In this document: piece after piece, positions 43,193 through 55,100 of the stretch | How positions within the stretch are numbered: the first letter of the stretch is position 1 | How the letters are laid out: each line of letters opens with the position of its first letter | Assembly: GCA_018350325.1 (NCBI GenBank) | Contig: JAEVLN010000009.1 | Coordinates: 579,388 to 643,387, forward strand | Reading direction: 5' to 3' | Source: Globodera rostochiensis | Lineage: Eukaryota; Nematoda; Chromadorea; Rhabditida; Heteroderidae | Length of the DNA stretch: 64,000 bases | Notes under the pieces: model-generated | Database searches by the model: none | Told to the model about the DNA's origin: nothing | What the model saw: the letters and a program-made list of their open reading frames with translations, nothing else | Translations under genes and position numbers: made by a program

Positions 43193-43344
43193 CTACCTAT
43201 TTCCATAAATTTGTTGGCTTTCATTGAGCCGGGATCCCGGCCCGCGGTCCCTTTCATCATCTTCCATATTTGACCCTTTCTTTAATGAAGAATTCATACC
43301 CCCCCCCCCCGCTCCCGTATCCCGGTTTTTGCCAGTCACTGGTA

Positions 43345-43627
43345 AAAGTCGAGAATACTGCCATTACCGAATTTAGTGATATAAATATTATTTCGCTGAG
43401 CGGTCCCTACAACACCGTCGGGCGTGCGCTCGTTGTGCACAAACTGGAGGACGATTTGGGTGCACCCATTAAACTTTTTAAAATAATTATTCCAAGATTG
43501 GAATCTCAATGTCATTTTAACGAATTGTTCATGCCGTGGTGTGGGCAAAAAGCAGGAGGAGAGCAAGAAGACCGGCAATGCAGGCCCGTGTCTGGCATGC
43601 GGAGGGATTGTCGCGGGGGCGCCGTGA
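43345..43627 (+). pseudogene. Cu/Zn superoxide dismutase fragment
   Basis: The first part reads KVENTAITEFSDINIISLSG then PYNTVGRALVVHKLEDDLG, the segment that includes a copper-ligand His and the GR-x-x-VVH...DDLG block. About 90 bp further, in another frame, GVGKKQEESKKTGNAGPCLA then CGGIVAGAP and a stop matches the C-terminal ESKKTGNAG..LACG block. An intron between them is plausible (DDLG|GVG), though the acceptor is weak. The N-terminal half with the other metal ligands was not found upstream, where repeat DNA begins. It is therefore called a fragment or relic; a short unseen 5' exon set cannot be excluded. Confidence 0.65.
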
Positions 43628-44047
43628 TTCGTCCATTGATGGAGACGAAGGAGGGGCAAGCTTCTTGACCTTGCATCCTCAGATCTGGAATTTACTCCAG
43701 GATTTGAACCGATTTATAATGGTCATTTATTTACAAAAATGACCCAATGGGTGCTTAAGTACTACTATATTAGTACTTAGCTTATTTGTTTCAATTGCAT
43801 AAACCCTTTTGCTTACTGTCGGAAATCGGAATTCCATCTCCAAAATTTTGAGGTCTCGAAAACATCCCTGACCTTAGTCGCGATTTTTGTTGACCTCTAC
43901 TTAAAAACGTTCAAAGTTTCCCGTTAGTATCGGTCTTTTAAATTGTGATAAATAAACGACACATCGAACATTTTGGTATTACAGAATGCCTTGGCATAAA
44001 CAAATCACCACAGTAACATCAATTTTTAATGGGTCAAAGTGTGCCCA

Positions 44048-44643
44048 TCAAAAACAACAACAACGGCGCCGAGTGTTGGACTTTGGATTTTTCTGTGCCG
44101 CCTCCGGTGAAGCAACCGACCGAATTTCATTGTGAGTTGCAATTGATTGGTTAGAGTTTCTTGACGATGCCGCCGGTGTGAAAAATTGGGTTGTCATCGT
44201 TTGTGCGGAGTTTAGTCGTGACAATGCTTCCGGCGTTGAAAATGCTAGTACCACTGACCGTTCCGAGCTGCTTGGCGATGAAGGCATACTTGGTTCTTCT
44301 GAATTGATTGGTAATGCCCCCGGGGTCGAAAATGCATTTTCCATACCATTGTTAATTGGCGATGCTTTTGACGATGAAGCCGTACTTGGTTCTTCTGAGT
44401 TAATTGGTAATGCCTCCGGGGTTAAAAGCGATGCAGATAAATTATGATTTGGCAATGAATTTGGCGAGCTCACATTTTGTGGTTGAACTTCAACGAATTG
44501 TTCTGCTTGAAAATTTTAACAATTTTCTATTAAACTTTTAAAATGTTTTTTATACCTGCAGGAGCAGCATCCGATGAATTAATTAACCCAAAAAGCAGTG
44601 CTAGAAAAGGTAAATTCTTTGCATTAAACAGCCAAAATTTCAT
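44048..44643 (-). CDS. Secreted Ser/Pro-rich repeat protein
   Basis: Exon 1 starts MKFWLFNAKNLPFLALLFGL and ends in SSDAAPA, a canonical signal peptide. An intron (about 44513-44562) joins in phase to EQFVEVQPQNVSSPNSLPNH. The mature part carries degenerate repeats (LTPEALPINSEEPS, FSTPGALPINSEEPS, FSTPEALSRLNS, FTPAASSRNS), so the unit is about 35-40 residues with the core [FL]xTPEALPxNSEEPS. It ends KSNTRRRCCCF. About 180 residues in all. I know no family. The composition predicts a disordered, possibly O-glycosylated secreted protein. The terminal C-C-C-F looks like a prenylation box but would not be used on a secreted protein. Confidence 0.65.
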
Positions 44644-45257
44644 CTTTCCTTGGGCCTTGAAGCTTATCGAATGTAAATGTAAATAATATTTATGTTTAAA
44701 GACAAGACAATTCATCTAAATTTATTTAGCATTTTTTTATGTTTTATAACCCATCCAAACTATTATTATTATTATTATTTAATGTTAGTTTATTGCTGGT
44801 GAAATATGTCAGATTTGCGTAGATGATTACGTGCGTTGAATTATGCCACAATATTATATTTTATACAGCTACCTATCTATATGTACATTTCAAACATTTT
44901 TTTATGAAAAAGCAATAAATAGAAAAGCTAATTTTTTATTATATAAATATCGATTAAGCACCAATTCATTATTAAAACGGGTGAAGGAAAATTGATGTCT
45001 TACTTCCGTATCTAACCACACCTTTTTTGTTTTGCAACTCATTTCTTTAGTCTAATTTTTGTTTTATTTCTATGTTCAATTTTTTTAAATTTTTAATTAT
45101 TTCAAGCGTTTCGACACCGCCGCAAAATCCTTCACTATTAAAACAATTTTTAACAACACCACTTAAAATTTGGTCCACTTCTTTTTTGGCTCAATTCTAA
45201 CTACAAATTTGAGAACAGAACTTGAACAGATTGAAAAATGCATTTTGAATTCTCGTC
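44644..45257. other. Intergenic DNA, promoter of the Ser/Pro-rich gene
   Basis: AT-rich, with an (ATT)n run near 44760-44780 and no gene. It also holds the 3' region of IFT46. Confidence 0.5.
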
Positions 45258-47258
45258 CTATTCCGGCACTACGAATTGGTCAATGTTTGTTGATGGTGCC
45301 CGTTCTGCGCCGTCCGTCTCGCAGTCCAGTGCCATGTTTCGGAAATGTTGTGAGGCGCGGAACTCGGCGTACAGCGAGAACAGAACGTGCAGCGACTCGA
45401 GCCGACTTTTGTGCACCGGAATGTCGGCCAGGCCAAGACACAAATCCACAAAGTCTTCCAAATCTGCGTCCAAATTGGCGTTGAGCAACAGCTAAACAAG
45501 CCAATTATATCTGTTGATGATCTTTTGAGAAAAGAAAATTTAGTTATTAAAATCAAATTATGCCTAAAGTAGAGACTGGACGGAACCGGTTCCGTTCCCG
45601 GTTTAGCTTGGGTCTCTACTAAAAAATACCATTTCGATGCATATTTTGGCCTTTTTAGTTTAAATATCAATCCGTTCCCCCTACATAAATATAACCAATT
45701 TTTTGAATTTTTAGATTCTTTTTTTAAATTATTTTTTACCTTTATGTCCTTTAGTTTTTGCTCAACTTCGGGCGGCCATTCTTGCATCAGTGCTTCAATA
45801 GACGGCATTGGCTTTCCGTAGACTACGCGCGTCGGTGCCTTCGTCCGTCTCAGCTCCTTCACACTTTGAACCCAACGGTCCTAAAATCTGGTGATGCTTA
45901 AGAGTCTCGGGTCTCGACTCGAAAAAAGTCTTGGGCTTTTTTGGGTTTCAAGGTCAAGTCTCGAGTCTCTCATCGTTATGTTAAATTGTATTTGTAATAA
46001 ATACAATTTGATGCGCATTTTTGTCTGCCCGCGACAGCTTCTTCACGGGAACATCGGCCGAGCTGTTTCCGGCCATTTGATGAAGTCGAAGGTCGACAAT
46101 GGCCGAATCCGACTGTTGCGTGGCCGGCTCGTCGAGCACAGCCAATCCCAACAAAAGAACGTCATTCTGAGAGAATGTTTATGCAACAAAATTTATTTTT
46201 TAATAAAAATTAATTAAATAAAAGACCCAGAATACGTTTCTGGCAATTAAATTCTCGCTTCAAGTTTAAATTTTAACCAAGACAAAAAAAAACTGAACTT
46301 TTTTGGATTGTTATGAGAGAGACAAAGCTTTTTATTCACGGAATCGACTAACTTAATGTTATCGTAAGGTTTGTTACTGCAAAGCTGACCATTCAAAATA
46401 ATCAATTAAAATTGATGGGACTAAAAACATTGCCCCCAGGCGCGTACATCGTCAGGCCGCGGCACTTTAATGAACGGGTCGACATCGCCGACCGCGGGAA
46501 TGTAGTCAATTTGGAAGGGTTTCCATGTCGGGCCAATGTCAACGCGTTCCGCCACATATTCTTCGATGTGGCCAAACAGAGCCTTTAGCTCGGCAGAAAT
46601 TGGAAATTGTGGAAGGCCATTCTCTTCCTGAATATTCTTTACTTAATCATAATGGAATAAATTCCTTAAAAATATTTATTTTATTTTATTTAGAATTTTG
46701 AATATCGGAGGACTAAAAAGCGGTTATGTCTGAACTGTAAAGCCATTTAATTACTTTTGGCTGCTGATCAGACAGCTCTGCATTGCGACCTTTGGCCGAC
46801 CGTGCCCGTGCCGTTTGCCCTCTCTGCTGTAGTTCTGCCACGGTCCTGGCCCCCTGCACAACCCTCGCAGCATTTTGCCGATGTCCGTCCCCTCGGGGTG
46901 AGTCCACACCAAAGTTTGCCCGAGGTGATGAGAACTTTGAAGTTTTGAGTTGCGGATCATCTTCCGATGGCGAGGCTAACACTGCAGCGGCCATTCCCCC
47001 TGGAAAAAATGAACGCACAGAAAACATTAATTTTATTTTTTTATTTGGTCTATTTTTTTGTGTTAAAAAAAATATTATTGATAATTTACCAGCAAATGTC
47101 AAACTGTTCCCAATGGCATTGTGAATGTTCGATGCGCTGCTTGTGCGCTCACCTGCAAAATGTTCTTCGGCATCGGCTTTATCTTCTTGGGGCACATCTC
47201 CAGCCGCCGTCGCCATTTCATATGGCGCTGGGACGGCAAATCGGGCGGGCCCTTCCAT
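45258..47258 (-). CDS. IFT46: Intraflagellar transport protein 46 (DYF-6)
   Basis: Subunit of IFT complex B, needed to assemble sensory cilia; in nematodes it acts in ciliated sensory neurons. Minus-strand exons read: MEGPARFAVPAPYEM start; a low-complexity exon; FPISAELKALFGHIEEYVAE; WKPFQIDYIPAVGDVDPFIK, then VPRPDD; LLGLAVLDEPATQQSDSAIV; DRWVQSVKELRRTKAPTRVV with MPSIEALMQEWPPEVEQKLK; and the last exon LEDFVDLCLGLADIPVHKSR ... HVLFSLYAEFRASQHF, ending VVPE and TAG at 45258. The IPAVGDxDxFxKVPRPD and LMQEWxPE blocks are diagnostic of IFT46. An introgressed CTCGAG-type repeat lies in the intron at 45890-45985. The N-terminal start is uncertain because the acidic exons upstream (47560-49128) could belong to the same gene. 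Confidence 0.88.
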
Positions 47259-47559
47259 TAATTAAATTACATTAAATTGAAATATACATTTGCACTAACA
47301 GGGCTGTATCGAATTTTGAATTTTGGCGTTGTTTTTCTTACTATTTTTGGAAAATTGTCAGTCTTTTGAAAATATTTTGGAAGTCGAGATCTGGGAAAAT
47401 TTTGAAATTTTCAAAAAGATCCGGATTGAATCCTAGCAAATTCTATGTTTTTTCTGGATTTTCAATCATGGTAAAATACTAATAAAATTTAAACATTTTT
47501 TCTTAATAAAGTTTGAATAAAAAGGACCGCTAAATCTCTCTCTATACATTTTGATTGAC

Positions 47560-49128
47560 CTCCTAAAAACATTCTGATCGTTGACGTCCCTGGCCGTTCG
47601 TTGCGCGGGGACGAATAGGCCGGCGGTGGTTCCGTCGGATAGCCAATTGAATAACCTAATTAATTTATTTTATTATATTTTTGTCATTTTAAAAGTGCCG
47701 CCTATCAATTCAATTTAATGATTGGTTAAATGTCTGAATTTATTAAATAAAATATTCCAAATTGCCTTCAGTGGACGGTTGTGCCGAATTTATTTTTTGA
47801 TGTCCGTTAAACTCTTCAGAATGGGATAAGAAATCGGTGCCGGGGAATTCTCTGTTCTGCACCGACTCCGAGACGGGGTTGTAGTTGGACAGCGGTTGTT
47901 GCTCGGCTAATAATTGTTTAAATATATTAATGATAATTTATTATATTTAAAGTGCTGAATTATAATTCTAGAAATTTGAAAAAATAAAACAATAAACTAA
48001 AAACTGAAAGAAATCCCAAACGTTTTTGCTCCATAATATAGCAAAAGTGCTGCAGTTTTGCTTTAAATTTCCTTGTTGCTATGGTAACCTGTTTACTGTT
48101 GTTGTTTAAATTGTCAATTTTTTAATAATCAAATTGGAATTTTCTTTTTTTCCAATAAAAGTTGCACCATTATTGCTATGCCGGGAACTGGCGCTTTCTA
48201 CTTCCTCCTGCTCTTCTTCCTTTTGGCCCTCCACTTCCTCTCCATTCTCTTCCTCATTCTCTTCCTCCTCCTTTTGGCCCTCCACTTCCTCTTCATTTTC
48301 TTCCTCATTCTCTTCGGCCTTTTCTTCCTCCTCCTTTTGGCCCTCCACTTCCTCTCCATTCTCTTCTGCCTCCTCTTCCTCCTTCTTTTGGCCCTCCACT
48401 TCCTCTCCATTCTCTTCATCATTCTCTTCCGCCTCCTCAATCCTGCTCATCAGCTCATCCTTAAATAGTTTTTGCTCAACTCAATCGAGAACAAACTCTC
48501 GAGCAAGTCTTAAAGCTAACATACGTCGTCCTCGTCTAACAATGGCCGTTGCTCAACGCCATCCACCTGCTGTTGGTGATGCTCATTCACAAGCGTTTCA
48601 CGCGCAAGTTGCTGCACAATTTGGCGCTCCTGCTCCTCAAAGAACTGCAAGGAGTCAACTTCTGGCTGAAGTTCAAAATAATTAAAAGGCAGTTTTGAAA
48701 ACATGCAAAAATTTAAATTATTTTGAAATAATTTAGAAATTACTTTTTGTTCCCTTTTAACCAATCCACCACCTGATATTCAACAACATTTGCTCGTCGA
48801 CCATCCGCGTCGACGAGTGTACGCGGTCGATGCTCGTCGCCTTCGGAAAGTGACGAGGAGCGGTCGCTGAGGGGCTCACCAAGTACTCGGACTTGCTGAC
48901 GCTGACCAACGGATGAATCTCCGCTGAGCGACGATTCACGACCATCCACATTATTAATATTAAATTCTAAAAATTATAAAGATAAATATTTATAAAAATT
49001 CCTTTTTAATTATTAATAACTAAAATCCTAAATGTTTTTCTTAAAAAGACCATTTTTAAAATTAAAGTTAAGTTTTTACTATTTTTAATTAATTTGTAGC
49101 ATTATTTTTTACCTTCTTTCTCATTCAT
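47560..49128 (-). CDS. Acidic Glu-repeat protein or N-terminal part of IFT46
   Basis: Starts MNEKE (49128) and continues in phase to EFNINNVDGRESSLSGDSSV, then PEVDSLQFFEEQERQIVQQL. Next is a Glu-rich exon with four repeats of about 20 residues (EENGEEVEGQKEEEE). AEQQPLSNYNPVSESVQNRE and GYSIGYPTEPPPAYSSPRNE follow. Splice phases agree between the first exons. No stop closes the last exon before the IFT46 start, and IFT46 proteins have a long acidic N-terminus, so this may be the 5' half of that gene. Alternatively it is a separate acidic, disordered protein. The PPPAYSSP segment resembles a PPxY-type binding motif. Confidence 0.5.
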
Positions 49129-52100
49129 TGTGTGAAATTTGTCTGAAAAATGAAAATAAAATAAATTAAATGCAATTTTCTATCATTGTGTAAAGCAAAA
49201 ACAATTAAGACATCAAAAGGTAACCAAAACAACAAATAAATTCATAAGTTTAATTTGACTCGCTTTTTGCGCGACTGTCGGATCGAGTCAGCCGATGATT
49301 GTGCCAGTCGCTTTTGTGTTTGTATGCCATTATTTTCAGAGTCGCCATAGATACCAATTCTATTTTCACGGCCTTTGAGGGAAGTGCCAATTAAGGCTTC
49401 AATTCTTCACAACAAAGCCACGGAATTTGACATTAATTTGGATGGTAATTTGGATGCCAATATTGGCGATGGATAAAACTGGGACCGAAATTTTCAGTAA
49501 CAAAATGGAAAGCCACAAATAAAAATTAAAGTATTAGTTTTGTCAGCAATAGCAAAAGTTAAATTGAAAATTTTATTAATTTTTAGGTAATTTTTCATGT
49601 GTCAGCCCAAATTGTAGTTTTGATTACACCTTTCTGTTTTATGCGCCGTTTGGGGGTTCACCAAAATGTAAACGGGAAGAAAAACATACAAACTTTTTTG
49701 AGGATGCCAATATAAGAAACAATTTTAAATGAGAATTGTCCGCAGAGAAAAGTCGAAATTAAATTACAACAAATGAGTAGAACCCGGGTTTTCCAGGTTG
49801 AAGCACTGCTAGGCCAACATAAATTGGCAGTGCTGAAGCAACCAATTGCTTTGTAGTAGTCAAATTAGCAAAAGCAATCAAATTCCCGAAGTCGATGATT
49901 GCCTAATTAGAGTCTGCAGAGCAGAAGAGGGACGCTTTCTCCACTGGAGTTGGCAGCGACTCAATTGGTTGCCAAGAAGACAAAGTGTCGAACGGCTTCA
50001 TAGCTGCTGGTGTGGACTGCGTGTTTTCTCAATTAAGCCAGGGCTGCATGGCACCTAAAAAATTTATTTGGGGCGGCGATATTTGGGGCGTGTTTATTTT
50101 GGCAGCGATTATTTGGGGTGTACCGGTAGTTATGGCCTTTTTGGCACTAAGCTACTCTTGAAGGGGGGGGGATGGCGGTGCCGATAGGTGCGGCCGAGAA
50201 AGTTTGACCAAATTTGATAAGAAAATTGGCACATTTACCTCTTTTTGTTAAGAACATTAAGCAAAATGAATGCCAAGGATTTTAATCAAAAAATCTCAAT
50301 TTTTGCACGCCACCATTAATTAATATATTTAATTTTTTGAACGGGAAGAATTTCTTGTTAAGAGATTTTGTCCTCAATTAAAGGGCGATACCGGTGAACT
50401 GCTCGGGGGGGGGGAGGGATTGAAGCAGAAAGTGTCGGGAGGACCCCTACCCATTTAACAAATAACATTTCATCCCAGTATGCCATTGCCATAATAAGCC
50501 CACCGGGATGCAATACATAATAGTGTAGTGTATCCAGGATGGCAGCATTTATCTGCTGACCATCCAGCCTTTGGCGAACATTTAGCCTCACATGGGCAAA
50601 CTTTGTCAACATCGGGCGCGTCTCAGCGCACCTTTTTTCGTGAAGTAAATCCATGGATCCCTTTTTGTATACAATTGAATTGTAATAATTAAAGCACCAA
50701 ATTCATACATCAGGAAGCGTCTTCACTGTAGCCAATGCGTCTTCCTGATTTACCTAATGGTGTTAAGCATTAATTAAAATTAATTAGCAGGTGTTTAAGT
50801 TGCCACTGTTCTGTAAAATGCACGAAATCTTTGCGCACAAACCCGAACCTATGGACTAGGGTTTATTCTCACCTAATCTGCTTTTTTCTTTATAAAAATA
50901 ACAACTTTCAATGGCAATGTTGATTATTTTTTTGAAGATGAAATTCCAAAATTATTAAGAAAGATTGGTTGTCATTTTTTGCCAGTAAAAATTCAGCAAT
51001 AGAAGCTGAAGTTTAAAAAATTAAGATACAAGATAAAATTTTAAAATTAATTAAATTGAGAAATGTCTTTTTACGAATACCATACCTCCTATAGAGAGTC
51101 GTCATCAGCCTAAATAAAATACAAAAGGAACAGACCAAAAAAATAAAATAAAATTGTCAAGGCCGGTTAAAATCCATTTTAAATTTCAATTTACCGTACA
51201 AGGAACAAATAGAAACTGGTAGACAGAAGGATTATACGGTACATGCCATACATTGTCGTTTGAGGATATCTAAACAAAGTCGGCTTGAAAATCAATGTAC
51301 AAAAATTTAAAATTAAATTTATAAATAAGTTGTTTAGAAAGGAAAATGATCGGATCGGAATACCATTGAAATGAAAAAGACAGATAAAAGAAATAAGAAA
51401 TCAGCGGGATGAACAGCACAGTCAATGGACCGGATGATTCATCAATTTTTTATCATTTCACAATTTAATACGACCGCCGGGTGATATGTTCTTCCACGGA
51501 TTGTCATCAATGATATTTAAAAACTTTGAGGCAATTTTATTTCTATTTAAACTTTTGAAGATTGCCTCAAAAGTTTAAAATCAATCCCGAGATCCGGCGG
51601 ACTCTCAACCCTAACCAAATGGTTCCGGAGATAATTAAAATTCATTGCCAGCTCCATACATTTTTTGTTGTTGTTGTTAATCGTAATAGGAAAATTCAGC
51701 TAAAATATACTTATGGAAAGCATGATGGTGTAAGCAATGTTAAATTCAGCTAATGCACTGCACCAAAAACGTTTTGGATGATTCACTTATGGGAAAACCT
51801 AAAAGTAATTGCGAAAAAGGACATTCCGTATATTCCACTAATTTTGGTTGGGTGCCATTTGCCGGCGGGTGAATGCCATTGTTGAGAGGAACAAAGACTC
51901 GGTTCTGTTCCTGTTCTAAGCTCGGCTCCAGAACATGAACAGAATAGGCTCAAAAAAATGGAATAGAAAAAGTCTGGATTCGCATCCGGTCCAAAGGTCA
52001 AATGGTCGAAGCCACCCACATTTTAATTTTTATTATGCATTAAAAGTTATTTACGAAAGTTACAAATATTTCATTTTTAGTGAATGAGTTAAAAACTGCT

Positions 52101-52152
52101 TTTATACGTTTTCTTATGCGAAAAAAATAATGAAAAGGAATCATTAAAAAAA
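49129..52152. other. Mostly non-coding region with isolated open stretches
   Basis: Three stretches look partly coding but could not be joined: minus 49250-49405, ending in the basic tail SIRQSRKKRVKLNL; plus 49905-50161, with EQKRDAFSTGVGSDSIGCQE running into a TTTGGGGCG-type repeat; and minus 50440-50654 (MDLLHEKRCAETRPMLTKFA). G runs lie at 50163-50171 and 50405-50414. A dispersed GGCGGTGCCGATAGG repeat is at 50172 and a GAACAG repeat relic at 51895-51950. Confidence 0.35.
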
Positions 52153-55100
52153 TTAAAATCCAAAAAGCTCTTCTTTCTTCGCCATCACCGATTTGAGCTC
52201 CATTTTCATGGCCTTGAAGTAATCGTCGACATTCAATTGATTTGCTGTAGGGCCTTTGGTTGTCTTTAAATAATAATGTCTTTTAATTGTCGTGTCAAAT
52301 TGTTGTGCCATTTCAAACAAATTGTTGTTAATAGTGCCGCTGATGCTTGCGCTGCTTATGCCGAGAAGCCAAACTTTGCAGAAATTTGCCCTGGAATTTA
52401 ATAAATAAGCAACAAAAAAGAGCCCGGACTTGAGGACCCGTCGAGATCTCAAAATCTTCGATTAAAAAACACCGAGATTCGAAACTCGAAAAATCTTGAT
52501 CGAAAACCCCCGATATTTAGTCGAGGAATTTCAATCGTCCGTGCTCTAAACAAACTATTTAATTTATAAAGATTTAACATTTGCTAAAGTTGTCCTGAAA
52601 AAACCAATTTCATACTTTTAGAAGAAAGCATTTTTAAGCAAAAATAAACTTTAGAAAAATCTGATAATTTAATTGATTGATTTAAAATACCGGAATGATG
52701 GTTTAACAAAATTAGTTGGCAAATTGCAATTTTGTTGATAAACATCCGGATACAAATGCGTTTCAATGCTCCCGCCCTTTTTGTCAATGTCGAAAATGAT
52801 TTGTAGGCGCATTCGCCACTCAACAAAGCCGCAAAATGCATCAGCTTTTTCTTTTTGTTCGGCAATACACAAAATGACAACGAAATTGTCATACTGAAAA
52901 TATTTAAATATTTAAACATAAAAATTAATAATTATTAAAGCCGAGCAGGTTTTACCCCTATTTTTGCGATACAATTTTCTCCAAACATTTTTGAATTAGA
53001 GCGACTTTTATTCAATATAAATCAATATTTCGGCCTTTTGAGAATAAATCCATGTTTTTGCCATTTTTAATCAATATTTGGATATTTTTATAAAAATTTC
53101 CTAATAAAAAAATTTTGAGTCGAAAAATTTTATTTTTTGAGATATGTCTCAAAGAAAATTTTTCTGTGTTTAGTTGTAAAATTTTATAGGAAATCAAACA
53201 AAAAACCATTTTATTAATATTTTGGCTCTTACCCAAATTTGGCTGTTTATAGTCAGTAATTTGGCAATTTTTATAGGGTTTTATCCTTTTTTTTTTCAAT
53301 ATTTCCCGTTCTTTAGGCCCTAAATATCTCAGCTCTAATAATATAATAAGTATTCGTCTATAAAAGAATTTGAAAGTCTCAACATAACAATTAATAAATA
53401 TCTATAAAGCTTGTCAAAAAGCCTTGAAAATCCGAAAAAGGACCGACCTTTTGTGTGAATGGGACGGAGCCGTCCAGAAATGCAGCCAACTCAAATTGTT
53501 TATTATTATTGTCCATTGCCTTTATTTTGGTTAGAGCTATAATAAAAGACGATTAATATATTTAATGATGTTATTTATACTCAAATTAAATTTACCTTTG
53601 ATCATTTCCCGACGAATGACTTTTGCGTTTGAATGAGTGACCAAACGAGTCACATTTTGTACGGGAAAGGCTGGCGTTAACGTTGGCATATCGAACTCTT
53701 TGGCATTTAAGAGAGAAAATGCGCCATTTGAAATCAAATCTTGGTCTGTTTTGTTTATTTTTGCTATCTGAACCGGCATTTGAATGCGCCTGTAAACCAA
53801 TTAATTTAAATTGTTATACAAAAATAATTTAATCCAAAACCTTGTTGAATAAAATAAGAAAAATTTTTCAAGCAGAAATTGTATTGACGCATTTGGGTAA
53901 AGTAGCACAATTTTGGTAACCATAATGGCCAAAGTCATTCCATTCAAAAAGCCCATTTTGTTAGAGTATATAAAATTATCTGAGAAAAATAAGTGAATTC
54001 AAATTGCAAATCAAAAAAAAAGAGAGTCCAATTTGTTTATTTTAAATTAATTTTCATTTTATACTCACTTTTTGCCCATATTTTTAATGTCACGAGTAAA
54101 AGGCGAAAATGTCTTCTATTTTCATTGAATATGTCTTTATTGTCCATTTGAATATTTATGCGTTCTTTTGGGCACATTTCATTGTAAAGCAACAAATTAC
54201 ATATATACAGCGTTGAACGATAGCCTAAAAAATGATGAAAATGCAATATTTATTTAAATTTTAAATCTGGATTCTCTGAAATTATTGCAGAAATGTCTAA
54301 ACAACTCTTATTTTTAAATGATTTATCGGTATTTTACGAATCAATTAATCAAAGAAGGATTTAAACTCCAAACTTCACCTCTAAATATTTAAAAACTTAT
54401 ATTTAAAGATAAAATAAAATACTCGAAAGACTGCGAATCAAATGTTTGTGTTCGCTGTTTGACCAATTAAATCGCTTCAACAAATTTTCCAATTCGTTGT
54501 CATTTATTTTATGTTCCAAATTTTGCATTGTCGGCACAGCGACGAGTGAAATGTCAAATTCGATGCCGTCAAAGGTAAAGCGAATGAGCAAAATGCTTTC
54601 CGAGTCAATTTTAATAAGATTGGAGGTGCTTTTGTGCTGAAAAAATTAGTAAAAATCTCAAATTTAATAAAATCAAAATATAAAATAGCAAAACATTTAA
54701 ATTTTATTTTTATGGGATAAAAAAAGTTTCCTTATTTCAAATTGTTTTGTTTAAATCACCTCGCAAATACGGCAAAAAAGTGATGCATTTGTTCGTTCTG
54801 TGCATTTATTTTGCAAACATTTTGCATTTTTATCGTTTCCCATAAATTCGATTCGCGTCAATCTTTCGCCGGGCGTTAAACACACCAAATTCACATCGGA
54901 GCCAATTGTGTGGGCATTGAGCAAAAGTGAGCCGGAAATAAGCAAACGCGCATTTTTATTGGACTATAAAAAACAAATTAATGTTTAATTACTTTAATTA
55001 TTCTATTTTTTATTATTAAATTTTGCAACAATTTATTTCCCTTTTAATTAATTTATTTAATGTATTTTGTTTAACATTTTGCTATAAACATGCCCAATTA

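Noticed and set aside
48134..48685. 183-residue plus-strand Ser/Phe-rich frame
   Set aside because: It is the antisense shadow of the Glu-rich exon (GAA/GAG read backwards as TTC/CTC) of the minus-strand gene.
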